Shown here piece by piece: positions 6,776 through 16,434 of a stretch of 35,344 nt of DNA. The notes below the pieces were generated by a model. The model saw only the letters and a program-made list of their open reading frames with translations, did not search any database and had not been told where the DNA came from. Position numbers and translations under genes: made by a program. Source of the DNA: Lacunisphaera sp. Lineage in GTDB: Bacteria; Verrucomicrobiota; Verrucomicrobiia; Opitutales; Opitutaceae. Within the stretch, counting starts at the first letter, position 1; every line of letters begins with the position of its first letter. The DNA lies in the NCBI GenBank assembly GCA_029945855.1, contig JAQSDJ010000096.1, forward strand, positions 1-35,344, given 5' to 3'.

Positions 6776-7918
6776 TCAGGCGCGATCCACCTTGTAAAAC
6801 ATCCACATCCCCAGGCTTTGGAAGGTGAGATTGGGCAGCCACATAAGCAGGTCGGGCCGGAGCGCCGGGGAGTTGTCGAACCAGCCGACCACGATCGTCG
6901 CGAAGTAATAAGCCAGCGTCAGCGCGAGCCCGATGCCGAGGTTGGCCGAGGTCTCCTTGCGCGAGGCCTTGATGCCGAGCGGGATCGCGATCAGGGCCAG
7001 CGACAGGACGGAAAACGCCGTGGCGAATTTCTCATGGATCGTGATCTGCACGCGCATGAGTTCCTGCTTCTGCTCCGCCGGGGTCAGCTTCGGATCCGGC
7101 TGGTGCAGCCGCCGGCGCCACTCGGCGATGAGTTGGGGGAACGTATACCATTTCAGCTTCATCTTTACCACCCGCTCGCCGGTGATCTTGTCGAGCGGCA
7201 GGTCGAAGGTCGCCTGGTCCGAGGCCCCGCCACTATGGATCTTGGCCGTGTCCTCCGGATCCTTCCGGTCGTGGACCTCGGCCTGCAGCTGGTTCAGGGC
7301 GAGGATGAGCTTGTTGTTGACCCCGTCGAAATCGATCCGTCCCGAGGCCGCCCGGCCCGAGTTCACCACCCGCTTCTGCCGGTCCAGCTCCCAAATCCAG
7401 ATGTCCTTCAGCACGTCGCCGTTCTTTTCACCGACGTAGATCACCCGGTCCGGGAAATCGCGGATGAAGGTCTTCGGCACGATGAAGCTGAGCGGGTTCT
7501 GCCGCACCGCCTCGGCCAGCTCGCGTTGCTGCGTCAGCCGCGTCACCGGCATGAACTGGAAGTTGATCAGCGCCGTCACCACGACGCCCACTAACGCCAG
7601 GAACAGGATCGGCGCCGACAGCGACGCCACGCTCACCCCCGCCGCCCGCAGGGCCGTGACCTCGTGATCGGACGACATCCGCCCGAGCACCAGCAGAATG
7701 CCCGTCAACATGCCCATGGGCAGCGCATAGGCCAGGACGAAGGGCACCATGAGCAGGATCAGGCGGACCACCATGTCCGGCGCGAGTTGTCCCGCCAGGA
7801 TGAGCGGCAGCAGGTCCTTCAGGGAGTTGCCGATCATCAGCACGAAGGCGAACATCCCCACGGCCGCCCCGCACGTCAGCACGACGTTCGCGAAGATGTG
7901 CCGGTGGATGAGATTCAT
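6776..7918 (-). CDS. LPS export permease, LptF/LptG family
   Basis: A 380-residue inner-membrane permease. Three membrane helices lie in the first 125 residues (FANVVLTCGAAVGMFAFVLM; a second pair around LILLMVPFVLAYALPMGM and ILFLALVGVVVTALI). A long periplasmic beta-jellyroll follows (about 130-280), then three C-terminal helices (AFSVLSLALIAIPLGI; GLALTLAYYFATIVVGW; LNLTFQ-like end). This 3+domain+3 layout and MLTGILLVLGRMSSDHEVTALRA-type coupling region are typical of the YjgP/YjgQ family. It works with LptB, LptC and LptA, encoded at 30.8-32.6 kb, to move lipopolysaccharide out of the inner membrane. Whether it is LptF or LptG cannot be decided here. It is divergent from rlmN. Confidence 0.92.
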   Translation of the reverse strand: MNLIHRHIFANVVLTCGAAVGMFAFVLMIGNSLKDLLPLILAGQLAPDMVVRLILLMVPFVLAYALPMGMLTGILLVLGRMSSDHEVTALRAAGVSVASLSAPILFLALVGVVVTALINFQFMPVTRLTQQRELAEAVRQNPLSFIVPKTFIRDFPDRVIYVGEKNGDVLKDIWIWELDRQKRVVNSGRAASGRIDFDGVNNKLILALNQLQAEVHDRKDPEDTAKIHSGGASDQATFDLPLDKITGERVVKMKLKWYTFPQLIAEWRRRLHQPDPKLTPAEQKQELMRVQITIHEKFATAFSVLSLALIAIPLGIKASRKETSANLGIGLALTLAYYFATIVVGWFDNSPALRPDLLMWLPNLTFQSLGMWMFYKVDRA

Positions 7919-7974
7919 GCTTGTGTTGAACTCTGTTGATTCCTCCCAATCCTGTCCAAGACATTTCCGCTGCC

Positions 7975-9090
<1,116 letters not shown>

Positions 9091-9091
9091 C

Positions 9092-9232
9092 CTTACTCTG
9101 TCAGGTTGGTCCTCTGGTGGGAGGGCACGTCCCTGTGCCCGCTTTGGGTAATAGTCGTGATCGCACGATCCCTGCCGGCAGAGGGACCTGCCGGCCCACC
9201 CGCTTGTCATGTCCACAACGTAACAGAGTAAT
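9092..9232. mobile_element. MITE-like element with terminal inverted repeats, copy 1
   Basis: The left end ttactctgtcaggttg (9093-9108) and right end caacgtaacagagtaat (9216-9232) are inverted repeats with about 14 of 17 matches. Inside are ggtggg... and ...cccacc arms and two hairpins, gggcacgtccctgtgccc and ggcagagggacctgcc. The same layout and most of the sequence recur at 34506-34649. No transposase frame is present. Both copies start 0-1 bases after the stop codon of a housekeeping gene. The structure could also act in mRNA stability or termination. Confidence 0.8.
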
Positions 9233-9331
9233 ACTAGGTGGAACGCGGCTCCGGACGCGTTTCGTGCGCGTGGTGCCGCCGCGCTCAACCATTGCCTTGC
9301 TGCCGTGTCCTGCTAGCGCTCTCTGCGTCGC

Positions 9332-11176
9332 ATGGATTGGCTCTCACTACCGTTGGTCATTCTCCGCCTGGCCCTCCTGCTCGCCGGCTTGCTGCTGCCG
9401 GGCTCGATGATTCTGCGGGCCCTCCGCCTGCCTTGGTCGCTGGCGGCGGCCTTTGTCAGCTCCACCGCCGCTCTCTATGTCACGGTGCTGGTCTTCGCCT
9501 GCACCGGCACGACCATCTCGCTCCTGTCCCTCGCGGTCGCGCTCGGCGTGGTGTCGCTGGCCGTGCGCTTGGTGCCGGGCCGCCGCGGCGCCACGGAACT
9601 CACGTCCTCGTTCGCCTGCTTCACCCACCTCGGGTGGTGGACGCCACTCTACGCCGCGTTCTGGGCCATCGTGCTCTACCGCCTCGCCACCCAGCCGCTC
9701 AGCGGGCCGGATGTATATTTCCGCTGGAGCTGGCTCGCGGAGCAGATGGTGCAAACCGGCACGCTCGATTTTTATCCGCCCCGCAGCGGCGGCAACTTCG
9801 TCCGGTATTTCTGGGCGGAAAGCATCCCGCCCGGCATCGCCAGCCTCTACGCCTGGGCCTATGCCTGCGCCGGCACCAAGCACGCCCTGTGGACCTCCCC
9901 CGTGGTCGCGCTGCTGCTGCTGTCGCTGCATGAGATCATCGGACGCGTCGCCGGTCGCTGGGGCGGCGAGATCGTCGCCCGGCGCGCCATCGTGTTTGCG
10001 GCGGCCTGCCCGCTGCTGACCTGGTCCGTGCTGATTGGCCAGGAAACCGGGCTCACCGCCGTCGCCGTCGGCGTGCTGGTGTGGAGCCTGCCCCATCTGC
10101 GTGATGACAACGGCGGACGCTGGGCGGTGCTCGCGGGCCTCTTCGCCGTGGTCGCCGCCAGCGCGCGCGAATACGGCCCGATCTTCGCCGTGGCAGCCGT
10201 GGTGGCCGCGGCGGCCATGCGGATTCCCCGACCGCGCGTCATGCTGCTGGCGCTGGTCGCGCTGCCTTTGGCCGCAGCCTGGCCGGTGCGGGTCTGGCTG
10301 CTGACGGGGAATCCGTTTCACAGCCTCGACATGGGCGGGCTGTTCCCGACCAACCCGGTGTTCACCGCGTGGAACGACGCCTTCCGGGGACCGCACACCG
10401 CGATCGACTGGCGCGGACTCCTGCGCTACGGTGTGCTCTGGGCCCTGCCGGCCACCGGGGGATTGCTGGCGCTGGCCGCGCTGCTGGTCCGCCGGCTGCA
10501 CGAGGCGTGGTTGGTGGCATTCTTCACGCTGTTGGTGGCGGGTCTCTGGTATGTGTCGGTCGGTTTCACCGCGGGCGGATTGTTCTATTCGCTGCGCGTG
10601 CTCAGTCCGGCGCTCGCCTTGCTCATCGTGGTCGCCGCCTACTCGACCGGACTGCTCACCCGGCATCCCGTGGCAGCGAAAATCGCCGCCGTGGTCATTG
10701 CCCTCATCGCCCTCGAGTCATTGCCCAAGACCCTCGCCCTGCCGGAGAATCCTTACCGGCTCCCGGCGCGCGACTGGTTGGAGGCCGGGGCGCGCTTTCC
10801 GGAGTCGGTTCGCGCCGGAGAACAGGAATTGCTCGCCAAGCTCCAGCCCCTCCCCGGCCACGAGCGCATCATCGCCGACAATGCCAGTCTGCAGCATGCC
10901 TTCACGGCCGGCGGCATCACCGTGCTGCCTTTCTGGAGTCCCGAGATCGCCTGGCTGTTCGATTCCACCCAACCCGCGGAAATGGTCGCCGAACTGTGGC
11001 GGAATTCCGGCCTGCGCTACCTGGTGATTGGCAAAACTGGCCCGACCCCCGGCTTCATCCGCACCCACGCCCGGTGGCGCGCACCCTACTTCTCCCTTCG
11101 GCCGGTCGCCGAAACCGAAGCGCACCTCATTCTGGAAGCGACAGTTGCACCAGTTCCCGCCGCGACCGGGCCCTAG
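9332..11176 (+). CDS. Polytopic membrane protein, putative GT-C-type glycosyltransferase
   Basis: A 614-residue protein with about 11-13 hydrophobic helices over the first 460 residues (for example RLALLLAGLLLPGSMILRAL, LLALVALPLAAAWPV and PALALLIVVAAYSTGLL) and a soluble C-terminal part of about 150 residues. The loop after the early helices contains GPDVYFRWSWLAEQM, where an acidic residue in the first large extracytoplasmic loop fits GT-C enzymes that use lipid-linked sugar donors. RYLVIGKTGPTPG lies near the end, as in the tails of dolichyl-phosphate-mannose-like transferases. Substrate unknown; an O-antigen or exopolysaccharide role is only a guess. The neighbours rlmN and metF do not help. 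The CDS is certain, the function is not. Confidence 0.85.
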   Translation: MDWLSLPLVILRLALLLAGLLLPGSMILRALRLPWSLAAAFVSSTAALYVTVLVFACTGTTISLLSLAVALGVVSLAVRLVPGRRGATELTSSFACFTHLGWWTPLYAAFWAIVLYRLATQPLSGPDVYFRWSWLAEQMVQTGTLDFYPPRSGGNFVRYFWAESIPPGIASLYAWAYACAGTKHALWTSPVVALLLLSLHEIIGRVAGRWGGEIVARRAIVFAAACPLLTWSVLIGQETGLTAVAVGVLVWSLPHLRDDNGGRWAVLAGLFAVVAASAREYGPIFAVAAVVAAAAMRIPRPRVMLLALVALPLAAAWPVRVWLLTGNPFHSLDMGGLFPTNPVFTAWNDAFRGPHTAIDWRGLLRYGVLWALPATGGLLALAALLVRRLHEAWLVAFFTLLVAGLWYVSVGFTAGGLFYSLRVLSPALALLIVVAAYSTGLLTRHPVAAKIAAVVIALIALESLPKTLALPENPYRLPARDWLEAGARFPESVRAGEQELLAKLQPLPGHERIIADNASLQHAFTAGGITVLPFWSPEIAWLFDSTQPAEMVAELWRNSGLRYLVIGKTGPTPGFIRTHARWRAPYFSLRPVAETEAHLILEATVAPVPAATGP

Positions 11177-11199
11177 GACGCACTCTTTGCTTTACATAT

Positions 11200-11222
11200 C
11201 ATCGAATGCGCATGCATTGATG
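11200..11222. promoter_or_regulatory. Imperfect dyad just upstream of metF
   Basis: catc(g)aatgc and gcattgatg are inverted around gcat, giving nine paired bases with one bulge, ending 5 bases before the metF start codon. It could be an operator for a methionine-type repressor or a hairpin that masks the start. No known riboswitch consensus fits. Confidence 0.35.
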
Positions 11223-11227
11223 CCGAA

Positions 11228-12106
11228 ATGATTCCTGATCGGCCCATCTCCGAACTCCTCTCCTCCCGGCGCACGGTCCGTTCACTGGAGTTCTTCCCGC
11301 CCAAGGACGACGCCGGCCTCGATACCTTGCGGCAGACGGCCACGGCGCTGAAGCGGATCGCTCCGGATTTTGTGTCGGTCACCTATGGTGCGGGCGGCAC
11401 GACCCGGGACCGCACCGCCCAGGCCAGTGCGGTGCTGAAACGCGAATTCGGCTTCACGGTCATGCCGCACCTCACCTGCGTCGGCCACTCGCGCGCCGAA
11501 TTGGCGGCCGTGGCCGACCAGCTCCACCGCGACGGTTTCCGCAACATCATGACGCTCCGCGGCGATCCACCGAAGGGCGACACCCAGTTCCGCCCGGCCG
11601 CCGACGGCCTGAGCCACGCCAGCGAGCTGGTCGCCCTGCTGAAGGCGCGTCATCCGGATTTCTGCCTCGGCGTCGCGGGCTATCCCGAGAAACACCCCGA
11701 GGCCCCCTCGCTGGAAGTGGACCTGACGAACCTCCGCCGCAAGGTGGACGCCGGCGCGGACTTCATCACGACCCAGCTTTTTTTCGACAATTTGGTCTAT
11801 TATCGCTTCGTGGAGAAATGCCGGGCCGCCGGCATCACCGTCCCGATCGTCCCCGGCATCATGCCCGTGCTCTCGCTGAAGCAGGTCCGGCGCTTCACCG
11901 AGATGTGCGGCGCCCACCTGCCGCCGCAGCTGATCACCCGGCTCGAGGTCGCCGCCGAAAACGCCGACGTCGTCGAGATGATGGGCATGGACTGGGCGCT
12001 CGACCAGATCCGCGGCCTGCTGGCCAACGGCGCGCCCGGCTACCACCTCTATATCATGAACCGCGCGAAAAGCGCGCTGGCGCTCGCGGCGGGCCTGGCA
12101 GCTTAA
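11228..12106 (+). CDS. metF: 5,10-methylenetetrahydrofolate reductase
   Basis: Reduces 5,10-methylene-THF to 5-methyl-THF with NAD(P)H and FAD, supplying the methyl group for methionine. The 292-residue TIM-barrel protein shows EFFPPKDD near the N-terminus (catalytic glutamate), VSVTYGAGGTTRDRT, RGDPPKGD, ADFITTQLFFD and PIVPGIMPVL, all MetF landmarks. The ATG follows an imperfect dyad (11200-11222). It appears to be transcribed alone; a xylanase gene begins 100 bp downstream. Confidence 0.96.
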   Translation: MIPDRPISELLSSRRTVRSLEFFPPKDDAGLDTLRQTATALKRIAPDFVSVTYGAGGTTRDRTAQASAVLKREFGFTVMPHLTCVGHSRAELAAVADQLHRDGFRNIMTLRGDPPKGDTQFRPAADGLSHASELVALLKARHPDFCLGVAGYPEKHPEAPSLEVDLTNLRRKVDAGADFITTQLFFDNLVYYRFVEKCRAAGITVPIVPGIMPVLSLKQVRRFTEMCGAHLPPQLITRLEVAAENADVVEMMGMDWALDQIRGLLANGAPGYHLYIMNRAKSALALAAGLAA

Positions 12107-12206
12107 GGTTGCGCAACGGCGCGGGCCTATTCACAAGAAATCGTTGGCCTTGGAGCGTTGCCCCGCCAAGTGCCGCGCTTCGCCGAGGACAGCCTGTAAT
12201 TTCCCC

Positions 12207-13448
12207 ATGAATACCCCCCTCCTCCTCCCGCTGCTCGCGGGCCTGACCGCGGCCACGCCCCTCGTCGGCGCGGATGACGCCGCGGCGATCCGGCAGCATC
12301 GCATGGGCACGCTGGTGATCACCACCGCGCCGGGCGCCACCGTGCGCGTCGAACAGACGCGGCACGAGTTCTGGTTCGGCGCCGCGCTCGCCAACCAGGC
12401 GTTCGACGGCCGCATGGCGCCGGCCGACCTCGCGCGCTATCGCGAGCTGTTCCTGGCGAACTTCAACAGCGCCGTCACGGAGAACGCGCTCAAGTGGCCC
12501 GACATGGAGCGTGAGCGCGGGAAAGTTAACTACACCACCGTCGATGCCATGCTGGCCTGGACCGACGCGCACGGCCTGCCGCTGCGGGGCCACAATATCT
12601 ATTGGGGCATCAGGAAGTTTGTGCAGCCGTGGCTGCAGGAGCTCGATGACACGACGCTGCGCGCCACCCTCGCCGCGCGCGGCCGTGACATCGGCCGGCG
12701 CTATCGCGGTCGTTTCGCCGAATACGATCTCAACAACGAGATGATCCACGGAAACTATTACGCCGACCGCCTCGGGCCGCGGATCACGCACGAGATGACG
12801 CAGTGGGTCCACGCCGAGGATCCGGCCGCGAAACTTTTTCTCAACGACTACGACATCCTGACCGGTGTCCGCCTCGACCAGTATGTCGCGCACATCCGCG
12901 AGTTGCTCGCGCAGGGCGTGCCGGTGGCCGGCATCGGCGTGCAGGGCCATCTGCACGCCGAGACGTTCGATCGCGCGCAACTCCGTCACGCGCTCGACAC
13001 GCTCGCGCAGTTCGGCCTGCCCATCCGCGTCACCGAGTTCAATGTGCCCGGCCAGCGTTCCCCATTCTACGACCAGCCGGCTTTCCACACCGTGGCGCTG
13101 ACCCCGGCGCAGGAGGAGGCGAAGGCGCGCGAACTGGCCGACTACTATCGCATTTGCTTCGCGCACCCGGCCGTGACCGGCATTCTCATGTGGGGCTTCT
13201 GGGAGGGCGCGAACTGGATCCCACAGTCGTCACTCTACAAACTCGACTGGACGCCGACGCCCGCCGCGCACGCGTATCGCGACCTGGTCTTCAACCAGTG
13301 GTGGACCCAGGCCGACGTGACGGCGGACGCCAACGGTCGGGCCGAGGTGCCGGCGTTCTTCGGCACATATCGCGTGGTCGGCGGGGGCAAGTCGGTTTCC
13401 GTGAAACTCACGAAGGCCGCCGGCACGGCAACGGTGACGTTACCTTGA
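12207..13448 (+). CDS. Secreted endo-1,4-beta-xylanase, GH10 family
   Basis: Cleaves internal beta-1,4 links in xylan, probably outside the cytoplasm. The 413-residue product has a signal peptide (MNTPLLLPLLAGLTAATPLVGA), a short beta-rich lead (GTLVITTAPGATVRVEQTRHEF, the lead often fused before GH10), then the barrel with NAVTENALKWPDMERE-like and GHNIYWG motifs. E178 in YDLNNEM is the expected acid/base and E277 in VTEFNVPG the nucleophile. MWGFWEGANWIP is the usual C-terminal barrel motif. The start at 12207 gives a clean signal peptide; the frame is open 21 codons upstream. It pairs with the next gene, another secreted putative glycosidase, suggesting plant polysaccharide use. Confidence 0.93.
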   Translation: MNTPLLLPLLAGLTAATPLVGADDAAAIRQHRMGTLVITTAPGATVRVEQTRHEFWFGAALANQAFDGRMAPADLARYRELFLANFNSAVTENALKWPDMERERGKVNYTTVDAMLAWTDAHGLPLRGHNIYWGIRKFVQPWLQELDDTTLRATLAARGRDIGRRYRGRFAEYDLNNEMIHGNYYADRLGPRITHEMTQWVHAEDPAAKLFLNDYDILTGVRLDQYVAHIRELLAQGVPVAGIGVQGHLHAETFDRAQLRHALDTLAQFGLPIRVTEFNVPGQRSPFYDQPAFHTVALTPAQEEAKARELADYYRICFAHPAVTGILMWGFWEGANWIPQSSLYKLDWTPTPAAHAYRDLVFNQWWTQADVTADANGRAEVPAFFGTYRVVGGGKSVSVKLTKAAGTATVTLP

Positions 13449-13511
13449 GGCAAGGGAAAGCCTGGGCCGCAGACTTGCCGTGGCTCCGCCGCCATGCCTT
13501 GCTTGAGCACA

Positions 13512-14996
13512 ATGCCCCTATTCGTCCGTCGGTCATCCCTCCTGGCTGCCGCACTGCTGGCGTGCCTCGCGCCCACCGCGCGCGCCGCAACCGTCCGCAT
13601 CACCCCGGCCGACACCGGCGAGGCGCTGGTGAACCCGGACATGGGCTGGACGCTGCACTTCTATTCCAACCTCATCGAGAACTATGGCTCCAAGCTGGAG
13701 CCATCCGACACGCTCGACGACTGGCCGGGCCTCTCCACGGTCTATTTGCGCGTGCCGTGGTCGTTCCTCGAGCCGAAGGAAGGCGAGTTCAACTGGTCCC
13801 TGCTCGACACGCCCGCGCAACGCTGGATCGCCAAGGGCAAGCGGATCGCGCTCCGCGTGACCTCCACCGAGAGCTGGCTGCGCCACGCCACGCCCCGGTG
13901 GGTGCAGGAGGCCGGCGCCCGGGGCATCGACTTCGCCTACGGCAAGGGCCCGCAACCTGGCGGCCCGCTCTGGGAGCCGGACTACCTCGACCCGGTGTTC
14001 CTCGAGAAGCTCGACCACTTCCTCGCCGCGCTGGCGCGCCGCTATGACGGCAATCCAAACGTCGCGTTCATCGACATCGGCTCCTTCGGCCTGTGGGGCG
14101 AGGGCCACACCGTCTACAGCAGCCGGTTGAACGCCGAGCAGACGCTCGCCGTGGTCCAGCGGCACATCGCCCTGCACAAGAAACATTTTCCGCGCACGCT
14201 GCTCGCCCTCAGCGACGACGTCGCCGGTCCGGACCAGCGCGCACCCTATCCCGCCATGGACCACGCCCTGGCCGAGGGTGTGACGATGCGCGACGACAGC
14301 ATCCTCGTGCTGCCCCCGCCCAAGTCGTGGTTCCATGACGACATGGCGCAGGCGTTCTGGCCCCACCGGCCGGTCATCCTCGAGCACGAGCACTTGGGTC
14401 TGTCGCAGGGACGCAAGGCCTGGAGCGGGGCCTTGCTCGAAAAGTCCGTCGAGGACTACCACGCTGCCTATCTTTCGATCCATTGGTGGCCGCGCGAATT
14501 CCTGGCGGAAAACCGCGAAGCCATCGAACGCATCAACCGGCGGCTCGGCTACCGCATCCTGCTTAAGGAAATTTCCTTTCCCGCCGAAGCCCGGCTGGGC
14601 GAACCCTTCACCGTGGCGACGACCTGGGCCAACGCCGGCGTCGCTCCCTGCTACCCCGGCGGATTCTGGTCGCTCACGCTGCGCGATGCGAACGGCGGCC
14701 TGGCGTCGGCGCAGGTGGACGAAGGCTTTGACTTCCGCACGCTGCCGGTCGGCCCGCCCGGCGCCGCGCCGGAGCAAAAGCTTTCCTCGCGCTTCACCGT
14801 CGCCTTCCCCCACGTGGATCCGCTGGGCACGCACACGCCGCCGACGAAGCCCGGGGTTTACGATGTCTTTGTTTCCGTCGGTATGCGCGATGGCACGCCG
14901 GTGATCGCGCTGCCGCTGTCCGGCCACGACGGTCACCGCCGCTACAAGGTCGGGCAGATCGTCCTGAAACAAGGGATGATCAATCGTTCTCCTTGA
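13512..14996 (+). CDS. Secreted putative glycoside hydrolase (DUF4832-like)
   Basis: A 494-residue protein with a signal peptide (MPLFVRRSSLLAAALLACLA, cleaved after ARA). A TIM-barrel-like region has NPDMGWTLHFYSN, VYLRVPWSFLEPKEGEFNW, FIDIGSFGLWGEGH and LEHEHLG, which resemble GH42/GH5-clan strand ends with glutamates at candidate catalytic positions. The C-terminal 130 residues (from about PAEARLGEPFTVATTWANAG) look like an immunoglobulin-like DUF4832 domain. The substrate is unknown. An upstream ATG at 13494 would add six residues. It follows the GH10 gene by 63 bp, so the two are probably co-expressed. The DUF assignment is from memory of its NPxxGW and C-terminal style. Confidence 0.82.
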   Translation: MPLFVRRSSLLAAALLACLAPTARAATVRITPADTGEALVNPDMGWTLHFYSNLIENYGSKLEPSDTLDDWPGLSTVYLRVPWSFLEPKEGEFNWSLLDTPAQRWIAKGKRIALRVTSTESWLRHATPRWVQEAGARGIDFAYGKGPQPGGPLWEPDYLDPVFLEKLDHFLAALARRYDGNPNVAFIDIGSFGLWGEGHTVYSSRLNAEQTLAVVQRHIALHKKHFPRTLLALSDDVAGPDQRAPYPAMDHALAEGVTMRDDSILVLPPPKSWFHDDMAQAFWPHRPVILEHEHLGLSQGRKAWSGALLEKSVEDYHAAYLSIHWWPREFLAENREAIERINRRLGYRILLKEISFPAEARLGEPFTVATTWANAGVAPCYPGGFWSLTLRDANGGLASAQVDEGFDFRTLPVGPPGAAPEQKLSSRFTVAFPHVDPLGTHTPPTKPGVYDVFVSVGMRDGTPVIALPLSGHDGHRRYKVGQIVLKQGMINRSP

Positions 14997-15122
14997 ACCG
15001 CACTGCGCGTGATAGCCCGATCCCCTGGCCGCGGGCCATCATAGGCGGCCGCCCTGCAGATCAATTCGCGTCCTCCCCCCACGGCGACCACCTCATCTTC
15101 CTGAACCGCCCCCAAAGCTCGC

Positions 15123-16283
15123 TCAGCTACCGGCCGCCGCTTCCTTGCCGAAGAAGCGGTCCATCCACACCGCGATGACCCCATCGCCGGTGACGTTGGT
15201 GGCGGTGCCAAAGCTGTCCTGGGCGAGGTAAAGCGCGATCATCAGGGCGACCTGCGCTTCGTTGAACCCGAGCATGGAGGTCAGCAGGCCGAGGGACGAC
15301 ATGACGGCGCCGCCCGGCGCGCCGGGCGCGGCGATCATGATGACCCCGAGCATCAGGATGAATGGCAGCATGGCCCCCAGCGCAGGAAGGCCCGCGCCCG
15401 GGGTCAGCAGCATCACGGCGCAGGAGCAGGTGACGAGGGTGATGGTGGAGCCGGAGAGGTGGATGTTGGCGCAGAGCGGCACGACAAAGTTCGCGATGGG
15501 GTCGCTGACCTTGGCGTTCTTGACCGACTGCAAGGTGACCGGGATCGTGGCGGCGCTCGACATGGTGCCGAGGGCGGTGAAATAGGCCGGCAGCATCGCG
15601 CGGATCAGTTCCAGCGGAGAGCGTTGGTTGAGCAGGCCAGTCGCCACATAGAGGATGCCCAGCCACACCCAGTGCATGACCACCACCAGCAGCAGCACCG
15701 TGCCGAAGGACTTGAGCGTGGTGAACACGCTGCCATCGGCGGCCATCGCGGCAAACACGCCGGCGATGTAGAGCGGCAACAGCGGGATGATTACCTTGGC
15801 GAGCAGACGCTCAATGATGTCGCGCCCTTCGCCAAACACCGTGCGCAGCGCGTCCGCGCGCAAGGCGCTGATGCCGATGCCAAACACAAAGGCGGCCACC
15901 AGCGCGCTGATCACGCCGAAGAGCGGCGGTATCTCCAACTTGAAGAAGGCGGCCGGGGCGAGACCTTCATGCCCGGCTTCCGCGGCGGCCGGGGCGAGCA
16001 GCGGCAGGGCGACACTCGCGACCAGGAAGGCCAACACGCCCGCGATGATCGTCGAACCGTAGGAAAAGCCCACGGTCCGGCCGAGCAGTTTGCCGGAGCC
16101 CTTCGGCAGGCAGGCAATGCCGCTCGTGATGTAAAACAGGATGATGAGCGGGATGGTAAACTTGATGAGCTGCCCGATCAGCTCATGGAGCGTGAGCAGG
16201 ACGCGCACGGCCCACTCAGGTGCGTAGAAACCGAGCAGCATGCCGGCCATCATGCCGGCGATCAATCGGAGGATGATTTTCAT
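15123..16283 (-). CDS. Dicarboxylate/amino acid:cation symporter (DAACS family)
   Basis: A 386-residue inner-membrane transporter beginning MKIILRLIAGMMAGMLLGF, with GltPh-like architecture: about six N-terminal helices, then hairpin HP1 with serine-rich TMSSAATIPVT, helix 7 with NIHLSGSTI, HP2 with APGAPGGAVMSS, and helix 8 with QDSFGTATNVTGD. In the last motif the Arg that binds the acidic side chain in GltPh (R397, in D..RT..N) is Gly here, so a neutral or differently charged substrate is likely. The frame is open further upstream but without family resemblance. It is convergent with the secreted glycosidase gene. Cation coupling is inferred from the conserved NVTGD. Confidence 0.92.
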   Translation of the reverse strand: MKIILRLIAGMMAGMLLGFYAPEWAVRVLLTLHELIGQLIKFTIPLIILFYITSGIACLPKGSGKLLGRTVGFSYGSTIIAGVLAFLVASVALPLLAPAAAEAGHEGLAPAAFFKLEIPPLFGVISALVAAFVFGIGISALRADALRTVFGEGRDIIERLLAKVIIPLLPLYIAGVFAAMAADGSVFTTLKSFGTVLLLVVVMHWVWLGILYVATGLLNQRSPLELIRAMLPAYFTALGTMSSAATIPVTLQSVKNAKVSDPIANFVVPLCANIHLSGSTITLVTCSCAVMLLTPGAGLPALGAMLPFILMLGVIMIAAPGAPGGAVMSSLGLLTSMLGFNEAQVALMIALYLAQDSFGTATNVTGDGVIAVWMDRFFGKEAAAGS

Positions 16284-16434
16284 GGAAGGAGAAACCGACG
16301 GGCCGGAGGCGGGCTTGTCCGCAGGACAGAAGGGGCCCGCACCGGGGTGGGTCCGATGCGAAAGGTGCGGGAACTGGACGCGATGGCGAGCCCCGCTTTC
16401 AGCCGCGGGTGCCCGCCGCTCTTCTTGCCCGAAC

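Noticed and set aside
11177-11227. SAM or cobalamin riboswitch upstream of metF
   Set aside because: The gap is only about 50 bp and shows none of the known conserved riboswitch cores; only a short dyad is present.
16284-16434. Terminator or small gene between the yciH-like gene and the symporter
   Set aside because: A 6 bp gcgggc/gcccgc pairing exists but without a U-run, and no convincing frame is present.
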